From Lichenicoccus sp963693035 (GTDB lineage Bacteria > Pseudomonadota > Alphaproteobacteria > Acetobacterales > Acetobacteraceae): a stretch of DNA of 64,000 bases. How positions within the stretch are numbered: the first letter of the stretch is position 1; the number at the start of each line of letters is the position of its first letter. The stretch lies in contig CAXMMQ010000004.1 in assembly GCA_963693035.2 (NCBI GenBank), positions 186,001 to 250,000 of the forward strand. Direction: 5' to 3'. Shown in pieces: positions 35,848 through 43,623 of this stretch. The position numbers were made by a program, and so were the translations under genes. The notes beneath the pieces are model-generated. The model was given only the letters and a program-made list of their open reading frames with translations, searched no databases and was not told where the DNA came from.

Positions 35848-36060
35848 ATGGGTGCCAGTCGATTCGAAACCGGGGACAGACCGCTACCGACAGTCTGCAT
35901 GACCAGGGACAGCGGACACGCAGTCTCAGCGATGTGCCCCGACTGCCGCCGAATCGTGGTCCTCGACCTAAATCCGCCGGTGCGGGAGCCGTCGGGTGTC
36001 ACTCTCAATGAAGGTGCTGCCAAGGCGCATTACAGGCAGTGGGCGCATTCTGCGGCGTGA
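35848..36060 (+). CDS. Small Cys-pair protein
   Basis: A 70-residue frame with a CPDC pair and a following beta-like segment (AMCPDCRRIVVLDLNPPVRE). It probably belongs with the other small zinc-ribbon proteins of the island, but only one clear Cys pair is visible. Function unknown. Confidence 0.45.
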   Translation: MGASRFETGDRPLPTVCMTRDSGHAVSAMCPDCRRIVVLDLNPPVREPSGVTLNEGAAKAHYRQWAHSAA

Positions 36061-36178
36061 TCGGGGCCAGAGCCACTCCGACAGGCCAACACCAAGAAGT
36101 TAATTGATCGTGAAAACGCCCTTGATATGGCGCACACCGAGTCGCTACAACGCCAAGTCGTTACGACAGGCGATTGTT

Positions 36179-37774
36179 ATGACGAATTCGCTCTACTATG
36201 GCGACAACCTCGACGTGCTGCGCGAGAGCATCGCCACCGAAAGTGTCGACCTCGTGTATCTGGACCCGCCGTTCAACTCGCAGGCCACCTACAACCTTCT
36301 ATTTAAGTCACCTGCCGGCACCGGATCGCAGGCGCAGATCGAGGCGTTCGATGACACGTGGCACTGGGGAGATGAAGCCGAAGGTGCATTCGATCAAGTA
36401 ATGCGGTCGCGGCGGACGGACATCGCCGACATGCTGCGGGCGCTGCGTTCTTTCCTTGGCGAGAACGACATGATGGCTTATCTCACCATGATGGCTGTCC
36501 GGTTGATTGAGTTACGGCGGGTGCTGAAGCAGACGGGCAGCCTCTACCTGCACTGCGATCCAAGCGCGAGCCACTACCTTAAGATAATCCTAGATAGCAT
36601 CTTCGGCACCGAACGCTTTATCAACGAAATAGTTTGGAAGCGCTACGGCGCCCACAATGATATCGGTCAAGGATCGAAACATTTTGGTCGGGTGCAGGAC
36701 ACAATCTTGTTCTACTCGAAATCTCGTGAGCGCACTTGGAATCAGCTCTACACGCCGCAGACGCCCGAGTATATCGCGGAGCGGTTTACATATAAAAACG
36801 TGGATGGTCGACGCTACACTGATACTCCGCTTACCGGGCCGGGTGGGGCAGAGAAAGGAAACCCAGTCTACGAGTGGAACGGTCATACGAGAGCATGGCG
36901 CGTCTCGAAGTCCACCATGCAATCAATGCATGATGCCGGACTCCTACATTACACGAGGACCGGCTATGTGAGGGGGATGCTGTTCCTCGACGAGACGAAG
37001 GGGGTTCCAGTCCAATCGGTATGGACAGACATTGGAGGTCTCGGGGGCACCACACCTGAGAGGTTGCATTATCCGACACAGAAGCCTGTCGCTCTGCTGG
37101 AGCGGATAATTTCTGCATCAACAAGTCCGGGCGATGTTGTGCTGGACCCGTTCTGCGGATGTGGCACGGCGATCCATGGTGCGCAGAAGTTGGAGCGAGC
37201 GTGGATTGGAATAGACGTTACTCACCTCGCCATCAGCATCATCGAGAAGAGGCTGAGTGCGTTCGACGGCATCAGATATCACGTGTTTGGAACACCGTCG
37301 GACCTCGACGGTGCCCGCGACCTCGCTATCCGCGACAAGTACCAGTTCCAGTGGTGGGCCGTCTCCCTGATCGATGCACAGCCCTATGGCGGCAAGCGTA
37401 AGGGCGCCGATGGCGGCATTGACGGGCTGATATACTTCCGTAGTGAGGACAGGAAGACTGAGCGCGCCGTCGTCAGCGTGAAGGGCGGCGACAACGTGGG
37501 CGTGCCGATGATCCGCGACCTCAAGGGCGTGCTGGAGCGCGAGAAGGCGCCTATCGGGATATTCCTGACACTGACCCCACCAACCCGGCCGATGGAGAAG
37601 GAAGCCAGTTCCGCCGGCTACTTCACCCTTGGTGACCGCCGCTACCCGCGTATCCAGATCATCACCATTGAAGACGCATTGAAGGGCAAGAAGCCAGCGA
37701 TTCCGTTGGTCGATAGCGGCGCCGCGTATAAGAAGGCTCCACGGGAAGCAGGCGAGCAGCAAAGCTTCCTATAG
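36179..37774 (+). CDS. Site-specific DNA methyltransferase fused to a PD-(D/E)XK-like domain
   Basis: A 531-residue protein. Residues 1-370 are a DNA N4/N6 methyltransferase of the beta order, with catalytic DPPF (29-32) preceding the AdoMet motif DPFCGCGT (323-330), and the HYPTQKPVALLERII motif just before the latter. Residues ~395-500 look like an Mrr/restriction-endonuclease fold: GADGGIDGLIYF with Asp415, then VVSVKGG with Lys435 as the likely D...xK core. Base use is less GC-rich than in the chromosome. The ATG at 36179 directly precedes the family N-terminus NSLYYGDNLDVL. It could be a self-contained restriction-modification or anti-restriction enzyme. No separate specificity or nuclease gene is adjacent. 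Confidence 0.88.
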   Translation: MTNSLYYGDNLDVLRESIATESVDLVYLDPPFNSQATYNLLFKSPAGTGSQAQIEAFDDTWHWGDEAEGAFDQVMRSRRTDIADMLRALRSFLGENDMMAYLTMMAVRLIELRRVLKQTGSLYLHCDPSASHYLKIILDSIFGTERFINEIVWKRYGAHNDIGQGSKHFGRVQDTILFYSKSRERTWNQLYTPQTPEYIAERFTYKNVDGRRYTDTPLTGPGGAEKGNPVYEWNGHTRAWRVSKSTMQSMHDAGLLHYTRTGYVRGMLFLDETKGVPVQSVWTDIGGLGGTTPERLHYPTQKPVALLERIISASTSPGDVVLDPFCGCGTAIHGAQKLERAWIGIDVTHLAISIIEKRLSAFDGIRYHVFGTPSDLDGARDLAIRDKYQFQWWAVSLIDAQPYGGKRKGADGGIDGLIYFRSEDRKTERAVVSVKGGDNVGVPMIRDLKGVLEREKAPIGIFLTLTPPTRPMEKEASSAGYFTLGDRRYPRIQIITIEDALKGKKPAIPLVDSGAAYKKAPREAGEQQSFL

Positions 37775-38014
37775 CCGCACTCGCCGATCAGTCGGCGAGA
37801 CCGGCTCCCAGATCAGGTCGCGCACCGCCTGCCGGTCTGGTGCAACGGCGAGCACCTTGATAGCATCCACCAGTCGTGCGGTCACAGGGTTAATCCCGTC
37901 CGGCTGGTCGACGGGCGGGAGCCGGCATCCTGGTGAGGGCGGCGCCAGATCGAGCAAGAGCGGCAGAGCAGGGCACTCGCCTAGCAGTGCCAACCCGGGC
38001 CGGCACTGTCGCAT
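37769..38014 (-). CDS. Small island protein, repeated family copy 1
   Basis: An 81-residue frame of unknown function. Its C-terminal half (PPVDQPDGINPVTARLVDAI, then KVLAVAPDRQAVRDLIWEP) recurs almost unchanged in the gene at 40209-40478 and in shorter form at 40859-41074. It overlaps the methyltransferase stop by a few bases on the opposite strand. Conservation across copies supports coding. Confidence 0.5.
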   Translation of the reverse strand: MRQCRPGLALLGECPALPLLLDLAPPSPGCRLPPVDQPDGINPVTARLVDAIKVLAVAPDRQAVRDLIWEPVSPTDRRVRL

Positions 38015-38026
38015 CCCTATGACACC

Positions 38027-38119
38027 CTACCGTGCCCGCCACCAATCGAGCGCGCGAAAGCCGGCCGCCGGCACCGCGACATGGGCCGCGATCAGCACAA
38101 GTAGGAAGGCGAGTGTCAT
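38027..38119 (-). CDS. Possible 30-residue membrane peptide
   Basis: A short frame with one hydrophobic segment (MTLAFLLVLIAAHVAVPAAG) and a C-terminal WWRAR. It sits just upstream of the repeated-family gene on the same strand. Composition is the only support. Confidence 0.25.
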   Translation of the reverse strand: MTLAFLLVLIAAHVAVPAAGFRALDWWRAR

Positions 38120-38283
38120 GGGGTCGATCCGGTGCCGGCTGGAGCCGCGCGCCTGATCGCGCCGGATCGCGTCGTGATACGCGGTCTTTGGCCGGCTGGC
38201 CGCGCACGTCACCGGCATAGCCTACTCGGCAGCCTCCCGGATTTGCTGGCGAGGAAGAAGACGCGCACGCGGTAGGGGGCTGA

Positions 38284-38463
38284 TCAGGCGCCTTCCACGT
38301 CGCCGGGCACCTCGATCTGAGTCAGCAGGTAACCATCGTCGGTTTCCTCGGCAAGCAGCCGAGTGCCGACGCGCCAGCCGAGTTTCTCGGCAAGCAGCCC
38401 GGGCAGGACCATCTGCCCGTCTGGCCCCATGGCGAGTTCGTACTGATCAACGTCTTCGAACAC
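38284..38463 (-). CDS. AbrB/MazE-like small DNA-binding protein
   Basis: A 59-residue protein whose central part reads like a SpoVT-AbrB swapped-hairpin: YELAMGPDGQMVLPGLLAEK, then LGWRVGTRLLAEETDDGYLL. Such domains occur in transition regulators and in MazE/VapB antitoxins; no toxin gene is next to it. The GTG at 38463 is chosen because the family fold begins right after it; a longer basic N-terminus is possible. Confidence 0.5.
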   Translation of the reverse strand: MFEDVDQYELAMGPDGQMVLPGLLAEKLGWRVGTRLLAEETDDGYLLTQIEVPGDVEGA

Positions 38464-38510
38464 TGATGCTGCCCTTGCTGCGCGCGACCCGGCGATCCTA
38501 CGCTGCCGCC

Positions 38511-38645
38511 ATGCCGGCACCCAACACCCCGCAGCAGCAGCTACCGCAGCAGCGGCGCCTGCCGGCTTGGCTGGTGGTGGTCGCCAGCATGCTTGCGGGG
38601 GCTGCGTTCGCCTGCGCCTGCATGGCGGCAGGGCACTTCCTGTAG
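38511..38645 (+). CDS. Small membrane peptide, 44 residues
   Basis: The frame encodes a Gln/Pro-rich start (MPAPNTPQQQLPQQRR) followed by a single transmembrane segment rich in Ala and Cys (LVVVASMLAGAAFACACMAA). It is typical of small island or phage membrane peptides. No close ribosome-binding site is visible, so support is limited. Confidence 0.3.
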   Translation: MPAPNTPQQQLPQQRRLPAWLVVVASMLAGAAFACACMAAGHFL

Positions 38646-38844
38646 GCAGGGCACCGATAGAGTAAACGTGCGTTACAGACCCGGAATCGGACCCAGTCGC
38701 CCAGATGATCCCTTGGCTTTACCCTGAACAAATGTGAACTGAATGAGACCGGTCTTCAGGATTCCACCTAATAATCCTACACGAGGGCCATGCCCGGTGA
38801 ACAAATCCGGTGCAATCGTTCACGTCACGCGCTGTAATGCAACC

Positions 38845-39072
38845 ATGTCGGTTCTACCGGACGATGCCGCCTCCTTGCGCGACCAGGCGCTGGCCTGCGA
38901 GGCGTTCGGCGATATGCTCCAGGCCGTGCGCTATTGGAAGGCAGCGATCGCCGCAAGCGAACACCGCCCACTCTCCGACAAGTCGATCGACATGGTCTGG
39001 ATGCGGCGTCGCCTCTTGCTTGCGCTGTCTGTGATGGATCAGCACGGTAGGCGCCGGGCTCGACTTCACTGA
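38845..39072 (+). CDS. Small protein of unknown function
   Basis: A 75-residue frame (MSVLPDDAASLRDQALACEA) predicted to be mainly helical, with a TPR-like look (FGDMLQAVRYWKAAIAAS). No family is recognised. Confidence 0.35.
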   Translation: MSVLPDDAASLRDQALACEAFGDMLQAVRYWKAAIAASEHRPLSDKSIDMVWMRRRLLLALSVMDQHGRRRARLH

Positions 39073-39121
39073 CGGGCTGGCTGGCCCGGTGATCGCTAAC
39101 CAGAGTTCATGGCGATAGGCA

Positions 39122-39406
39122 TTGGCTGTAGGCTCCGACGTGGCCAGACGCTTTTCCGACCAGGACCTGCCGCTACCCACGGTGCGCTCGACCATGGAGT
39201 CCGGTGATGGCGTCGGTGTGCGCTGCAACCGATGCGACCACCTCGGCATGCTCGAATTGCCGGCGCGGGTGACGGCCGGCAAGGGCAGCAACACCCTGGT
39301 GCACCTGCCGCTGCGATACCAAGGCTGCGGCAGCGCCGATGTGGGTATCATCGTGATGGCGGGAAGGATATACCACCGGCCAGCCGGGGTGCCGGGTTCC
39401 AGTTGA
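39122..39406 (+). CDS. Small zinc-ribbon-like protein
   Basis: A 94-residue protein with VRCNRCDHLGMLELPARVTA and YQGCGSADVGIIVMAG, the same two-part layout as the gene at 35519. The second pair keeps only one Cys followed by Gly. A TTG start at 39122 is assumed. Function unknown. Confidence 0.5.
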   Translation: MAVGSDVARRFSDQDLPLPTVRSTMESGDGVGVRCNRCDHLGMLELPARVTAGKGSNTLVHLPLRYQGCGSADVGIIVMAGRIYHRPAGVPGSS

Positions 39407-39518
39407 CGCAATGATTGAAGCCAAGTGCCAGAACGGCTGGCCAATTCCGAGCATACAGTCCTGGACGAGCTTAGGCCGTTTCGCTAACGGATTGGGTATG
39501 ATCCAAGGAGCCTAGGGC

Positions 39519-39986
39519 TTGAGCCTGTTCGTTGACTGGTTGGACGATGTCGAGATCTTCCTGGTGATAGCCGTCTGGTTGACGGGGATAGGTTGTGGAA
39601 GCCTCGCTTGGTTGCGGAGGCGTCCCGTGCCCACATCGCCATTGCAGTCACCCGGACCGCTTCCGCGCCACTTCATCGCACTTTCACCCAGGCCTAGCCG
39701 TGTCAGAGACAGGATCCTAAAGCCGAAGGTCGCAATTCGTACGCACATCATTATTGGTGCTGTCGGGACGGCGGCGCTGACCTATGAAAGTGTGCGTCAG
39801 TTCTTATTGGAATCTAGGCCTCATCATGGATTGAGTTTCAAGGCGCTTGAGCAGAAGTCTATCCTGGTTATGATTTTTCATTACGCTGTAGAGATAGCAA
39901 TCAGCTTGTTTTGTCTATATCTGCTCCAGCAATGGCTACTGGCCATCTATAAGATCAGTATCGCGGTGGACAAGAGAGGGGCATGA
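39519..39986 (+). CDS. Membrane protein of unknown function
   Basis: A 155-residue protein with three hydrophobic segments (VEIFLVIAVWLTGIGCGSLAW; THIIIGAVGTAALTYE; ILVMIFHYAVEIAISLFCLY). The start is a TTG at 39519, supported by an AAGGAG eight bases upstream. Base composition is AT-richer than the flanks, consistent with acquired DNA. No family recognised. Confidence 0.55.
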   Translation: MSLFVDWLDDVEIFLVIAVWLTGIGCGSLAWLRRRPVPTSPLQSPGPLPRHFIALSPRPSRVRDRILKPKVAIRTHIIIGAVGTAALTYESVRQFLLESRPHHGLSFKALEQKSILVMIFHYAVEIAISLFCLYLLQQWLLAIYKISIAVDKRGA

Positions 39987-39989
39987 CCC

Positions 39990-40202
39990 TTGGCGAGACC
40001 CGTTTCCGGATTATCCCGCTCGCGCCGCTCACTTGTCGGATGGATCGTGGGGCGCAGTGAACAGAACCGAAAAGGTAAATTACGAGATACCGGTGACGCG
40101 GGCGATGCCCCACATCATGGAAGTCATGGATCAAACAGAAGTCACCACGGTGGTTCTCACGGGGGCGGTTTTGGCGGCGGCGGCGGAGGTCACGGGCACT
40201 GA
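39990..40202 (+). CDS. Small Gly/His-rich protein
   Basis: A 70-residue frame ending in a repetitive tail (HHGGSHGGGFGGGGGGHGH) of the kind seen in exported or metal-binding small proteins. The TTG start at 39990 is weak. It follows the membrane protein by 3 bases. Confidence 0.35.
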   Translation: MARPVSGLSRSRRSLVGWIVGRSEQNRKGKLRDTGDAGDAPHHGSHGSNRSHHGGSHGGGFGGGGGGHGH

Positions 40203-40208
40203 AGCCGA

Positions 40209-40478
40209 TCAATCGGTGATCCCGGCCTCCCAGAGCAGGTCACGCACCGCTGCCCGGTTCGGGGCGGCAGCGAGCACCGCGATGGCCTCGACCAGCCGAG
40301 CGGTCACAGGATCAATGCCGTCCGGCTGGTCTACGGGCGGCGCCGGCTCCGGCGGCGGCTCGCCTTTGCGGTGCATCGGGCGGCTACAGGCGCCGCAAGT
40401 CGGCACGGCCCGGTAACCGGCCCGGGCGTTCGCGCCGCAGGCAAAACAGACATAGGTTTTTCGACGTGGCCGCCTCAT
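40209..40478 (-). CDS. Small island protein with zinc ribbon, repeated family copy 2
   Basis: An 89-residue protein. An N-terminal zinc ribbon (YVCFACGANARAGYRAVPTCGACSRP cut into two Cys pairs) is joined to the family tail APPVDQPDGIDPVTARLVEA, then IAVLAAAPNRAAVRDLLWEA. The tail is nearly the same as in copy 1 (37769-38014), including at DNA level around the TCCGGCTGGTC segment. The ATG at 40478 precedes MRRPRRKTYVCFACG. Confidence 0.6.
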   Translation of the reverse strand: MRRPRRKTYVCFACGANARAGYRAVPTCGACSRPMHRKGEPPPEPAPPVDQPDGIDPVTARLVEAIAVLAAAPNRAAVRDLLWEAGITD

Positions 40479-40497
40479 GTCGATCGGATGGTTGCTG

Positions 40498-40806
40498 TCA
40501 TACCGGCTCCTGGCTCGCCACCCATATCGCGCCCCATGACGTCGCGCTGCCTGCCGGCAACGGATCAATATCACGGCTGGCGCGCCGTTCCTGGCCTTCG
40601 ACGTGCACGTCCCGGCCAGTCTGCTTCGCCTCGTGAGCCGTCTGCGCGGTGAGCAGGTCCGGCCGGCCGATTTCGAGGCAGCGCTTCACCATGGTAATTT
40701 TCGCGCGTTGCAGCCGGGCGGCGAGCGGATGCCAGCCGACGTGCGCCATGCGGAGCGCCACCAGAGCGGCATCTTCCTCCAGCGTCCAGTCGCGAGGCGC
40801 ACTCAT
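40498..40806 (-). CDS. SANT/Myb-like or GcrA-like small DNA-binding protein
   Basis: A 102-residue protein starting MSAPRDWTLEEDAALVALRM, then HVGWHPLAARLQRAKITMVK. The WTxEEDxxL opening and the following helices resemble Myb/SANT-type helix-turn-helix proteins common in phage-like islands. A basic, polar tail follows. A regulatory role is likely but the target is unknown. Confidence 0.5.
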   Translation of the reverse strand: MSAPRDWTLEEDAALVALRMAHVGWHPLAARLQRAKITMVKRCLEIGRPDLLTAQTAHEAKQTGRDVHVEGQERRASRDIDPLPAGSATSWGAIWVASQEPV

Positions 40807-40858
40807 GGCTACTGCGTCACCCAGAACTCGGCGCCGGGGAAGGCGAAGCCCGGAGACC

Positions 40859-41074
40859 CTACACGTCCCCGATCGAGGCTGAGATGGACGCCAGACTCCG
40901 CGGCATCGCCAGCCATACCGGCGAGCCATGGCCCGCCTCTCGGAGCAGGTCACGCGCCGCCTGCTGGTCGGGCGCTGCGGCGAGCAGCGCGATCGCATCC
41001 ATCACGCGCACCGGTGGCGGTGTAGCCACTCTGATCAGCGTCGAGGAGGAGCTAGTTTCGTTTGGCGATTGCAA
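40859..41074 (-). CDS. Small island protein, repeated family copy 3
   Basis: A 71-residue frame with the core TPPPVRVMDAIALLAAAPDQ, then QAARDLLREAG, matching the repeated tail of copies 1 and 2. It starts at a TTG (41074). It lies a short way upstream of the SANT-like gene on the same strand, as copy 2 lies downstream of it. Confidence 0.4.
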   Translation of the reverse strand: MQSPNETSSSSTLIRVATPPPVRVMDAIALLAAAPDQQAARDLLREAGHGSPVWLAMPRSLASISASIGDV

Positions 41075-41121
41075 CGGACTGATCAGTCCTTGTAAGGTTT
41101 CACGGCCACAGGAACTCGCCG

Positions 41122-41451
41122 ATGCGTGCCTTCACCACTGCCGTGACGGCGATTCTCGTGCTGTTCATCGGCCGGGACCAGCCGACAATACCGCTCACGT
41201 TCAAGATTTTCGGCATCGGCGCGTATAGTTGCGGCTTCTGGATGAACACGCCCACAAGGTATGATGAGGGCAAGGTCTGGATCTACGGAGATTGGACCAT
41301 GTCGAATTGGCGCGACCATCTTGTCGGTCATACGACCGATGGTCGCGGTGTCCTCGCAGCCGTGGCATCTGAGTGCATGGCCCACCCGTCTGAGAAGCTC
41401 GTCTACGCCACCAGCGCAGCCTACGTCCGGATGCAGGACGAGCATCGATAA
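41122..41451 (+). CDS. Exported small protein of unknown function
   Basis: A 109-residue protein with a signal-like start (MRAFTTAVTAILVLFIG). The mature part (GKVWIYGDWTMSNWRDHLVG ... ECMAHPSEKLVYATSAAYVR) faintly recalls Rap1a/Tai-type periplasmic immunity proteins, which end in a similar HPE-rich helix. The similarity is too weak to name it. The next membrane-protein gene begins 12 bases on. Confidence 0.45.
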   Translation: MRAFTTAVTAILVLFIGRDQPTIPLTFKIFGIGAYSCGFWMNTPTRYDEGKVWIYGDWTMSNWRDHLVGHTTDGRGVLAAVASECMAHPSEKLVYATSAAYVRMQDEHR

Positions 41452-41463
41452 CCGGAGCCAGTG

Positions 41464-41889
41464 ATGAGCACCGTCCGGGCCGTCCTGATCGCCAATCTGC
41501 TGAACCTGCTCATCATCATGGTCCTAGGCACGCTGCAGCTTGCTATGGCCGAGGTGATCTTGCACGTGCACTACCATGCAGGGATTCATGTAATTAGATC
41601 GAATCCACGCCAAGCAAACCTCCTGGAAGTCATTCTCCTCATATCGATGGTCGAAACCGCGTTCATATGCGGAGGAGCCGCTGCTCATTTTGACAGGAAC
41701 AGGCCCCTTCTGGCCGGGCTACTGGCTTCCGTGCTCTGGCCTCTTGCCCACCATTTTGCGCGGCCTCACAATATCGGCGACCACATCGACGTAGGCATCA
41801 TTAACACGGTCCACTACTCTGTCTTTCTGCTCGGTCTGATCGGCGCGTACTTCTACAATCGACGCTACGAGGCAAAGCGGGTCATCTGA
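41464..41889 (+). CDS. Membrane protein of unknown function
   Basis: A 141-residue protein with four hydrophobic segments (AVLIANLLNLLIIMVLGTLQ; VILLISMVETAFICGGAAA; PLLAGLLASVLWPLAHH; HYSVFLLGLIGAYFYN). It follows the exported protein gene closely. No family is recognised. Confidence 0.5.
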   Translation: MSTVRAVLIANLLNLLIIMVLGTLQLAMAEVILHVHYHAGIHVIRSNPRQANLLEVILLISMVETAFICGGAAAHFDRNRPLLAGLLASVLWPLAHHFARPHNIGDHIDVGIINTVHYSVFLLGLIGAYFYNRRYEAKRVI

Positions 41890-42163
41890 ACAAGCCTGAG
41901 ACCAGGTATAACACCGGCTGACGGCCCTCCCGCACGTATGCGGATTCTGTCGCCGCCACCGTCTCGACCGCCAGCTTTATCCCGGAGAACCCGCGTTGGA
42001 TGTAGAGCCGGTCCAGACAGAAACTCAGAGCAGTGATTGCGGCGATCGCCTGCGCGTCCTGGTCACCGAGTATGAGCCCGTCCGCGCGCTCGACCAGCTT
42101 GGCGATGTTGTAGACCGCCATGTCGACGTGCGCGGCGGCGGTGATGAGGTCGGCGTCGGTCAT
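41882..42163 (-). CDS. Phage-like small protein of unknown function
   Basis: A 93-residue helical protein (MTDADLITAAAHVDMAVYNI ... LSFCLDRLYIQRGFSG). Its ATG overlaps the stop of the preceding minus-strand gene by 4 bases (ATGA), so it is the last gene of a translationally coupled row running from 44619. Function unknown. Confidence 0.55.
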   Translation of the reverse strand: MTDADLITAAAHVDMAVYNIAKLVERADGLILGDQDAQAIAAITALSFCLDRLYIQRGFSGIKLAVETVAATESAYVREGRQPVLYLVSGLFR

Positions 42164-42540
42164 GCCGCGCTGTGCACCAGCGTCGGGCGCAGATAGCGGT
42201 TGAAGACAAAGCCCAAAAACGCGACGCGCATGCCCGGCGGGACCGTCGAGCGCAGCGTATGAATGTCGAGTGCCCGATCGGGTCCGCGCCCATCCACTCG
42301 GACGGTGATCCCGTCATGCTTGACCAGGCGTAGGATGGCGCGGTCGACTTCGCCAATGCGGTCGTTGGACGTGACAACATAGTCGTCACTATCCAGGCGG
42401 CTGAAGGGCACTGTACTGCCGTCGACGGCGAGCGCGAGCGGCGAGCCGTTGCGGGCGCCGGGAGACTGCCGCACTGTGAAGAGATTCGGGCCAATCCAGG
42501 CGGTGCGCGGTCGGATGCCGCGCCAGTCGTCATTACTCAC
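42160..42540 (-). CDS. Phage-like protein of unknown function
   Basis: A 126-residue protein, probably beta-rich (IGPNLFTVRQSPGARNGSPL ... SRLDSDDYVVTSNDRIGEVD). Its GTG start overlaps the stop of the upstream gene in GTGA, and its own stop overlaps the next start in ATGA. This tight coupling is the best evidence for coding. Function unknown; a structural role is possible. Confidence 0.55.
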   Translation of the reverse strand: MSNDDWRGIRPRTAWIGPNLFTVRQSPGARNGSPLALAVDGSTVPFSRLDSDDYVVTSNDRIGEVDRAILRLVKHDGITVRVDGRGPDRALDIHTLRSTVPPGMRVAFLGFVFNRYLRPTLVHSAA

Positions 42541-42824
42541 GCGACAGACACCTCGACGGTTACGGGAACGCTGCCGGCACTCGCCACGCCCCATACCGCA
42601 CCGGTCGGCGCATACCCGCTGAAGACCATGCTCTGCCCAGGTGCGATCGGGTATGAGCCGGGCGCGTTCGGCGCCGGGCTGGTGGTGAAGTTGGAAAGCC
42701 ATGCGGTCCCGCCGCCGGTCGCGGCGACATTGGTTATGCTGACAAAGTCTCGCTCGGCAAGGCCGGCCGGCGGGATGATCTGCGCGGGTGTCGCGGTCAA
42801 GGTGGTGCTGTAGTTCTGGGCCAT
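42537..42824 (-). CDS. Phage-like structural small protein (inferred)
   Basis: A 95-residue protein with the look of a beta-sandwich phage decoration or fibre protein: MAQNYSTTLTATPAQIIPPA, ITNVAATGGGTAWLSNFTTS, PIAPGQSMVFSGYAPTGAVW. No close family is recognised. It lies 44 bases after the previous gene and overlaps the next. Confidence 0.5.
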   Translation of the reverse strand: MAQNYSTTLTATPAQIIPPAGLAERDFVSITNVAATGGGTAWLSNFTTSPAPNAPGSYPIAPGQSMVFSGYAPTGAVWGVASAGSVPVTVEVSVA

Positions 42825-42868
42825 CTGTTCAGAGACTTTCGGAAATCTCGCGGGTATAGGTGGCCATG

Positions 42869-43339
42869 TCAGCGCGCCGCCATGTTGTGCAGGCGCCTGC
42901 GCGCCGCATTCGCCGAGTTGCCGGCCGGCTGGTGCTCGTCTCGGACATCATCGGCGCGGGTGACGCCCATGTGAGCCCGCACACTGAGTCTTGTGTGCGC
43001 CGCGACGGCGGCCGAGGTCGCGTACGCAGTCGGTGGCGCGTAACCGGACGGCGGCGGCGTGGGCCGCTTTGCCGAGACCAGCGCCGCATCGAGCCGACGC
43101 TGCGCGTCGGCATCATAGCGAGCGCGCCGATCCTGCTCTGCCTGCAAGGCGCGGTCGCGATCGATGCGACGGTGCTCGGCAGCGGCGGCGATGTCGGCGA
43201 CAATGGCCGCGTCATGGCGCTGCTGTTCGGCGCGGTCTACAAGCCCGAGGCGGTGGTCTGCGGCGGCGGCCCGCATGCCCTGGTCGATCAGCATGGCGCG
43301 GCGCCGGGCGGCGGCGCTGGTGGGTGTCGCGTCAGTCAT
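42869..43339 (-). CDS. Coiled-coil small protein
   Basis: A 156-residue protein dominated by a charged Ala-rich helix (RRAMLIDQGMRAAAADHRLG ... ALQAEQDRRARYDADAQRRL) followed by a Pro-rich tail. The ATG at 43339 lies 8 bases inside the end of the upstream gene. It could be a scaffold-type or structural protein by analogy with phage small genes; this is inference. Confidence 0.5.
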   Translation of the reverse strand: MTDATPTSAAARRRAMLIDQGMRAAAADHRLGLVDRAEQQRHDAAIVADIAAAAEHRRIDRDRALQAEQDRRARYDADAQRRLDAALVSAKRPTPPPSGYAPPTAYATSAAVAAHTRLSVRAHMGVTRADDVRDEHQPAGNSANAARRRLHNMAAR

Positions 43340-43523
43340 TTCGGGTTTCCTGATCGTTGTGCACCACCAGCCGGGGTTTGGGTCGTGCCGGTGGGGTGTT
43401 GCCGGCAAGGAGCGCGGCTTCGAGTGCATCGAGTGCAGCACTCATTGAGTCGAGCCGTTCCGCAATGCTGGCGTGCAGGGCGGCGGCGTCGCGCGGCTGG
43501 TCTATAGAGTTATCGTCGCTCAT
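43332..43523 (-). CDS. Small helical protein
   Basis: A 63-residue protein (MSDDNSIDQPRDAAALHASI ... MSAALDALEAALLAGN) likely to form a coiled coil. It overlaps the next gene by 8 bases. Function unknown. Confidence 0.45.
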   Translation of the reverse strand: MSDDNSIDQPRDAAALHASIAERLDSMSAALDALEAALLAGNTPPARPKPRLVVHNDQETRND

Positions 43524-43623
43524 GTGCGGCCCCATTTGGCAAGTGTAGCACTAAAGAACAGTTGGCGGGTGGTCGGATTGTATGTTGGGACCATGCCGGC
43601 GACCGAATAGTGCAGCGATTACT

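Noticed and set aside
41122..41451. Naming the exported protein as a Rap1a/Tai immunity protein
   Set aside because: Only a weak resemblance in the last helix was seen and no amidase effector gene is near.
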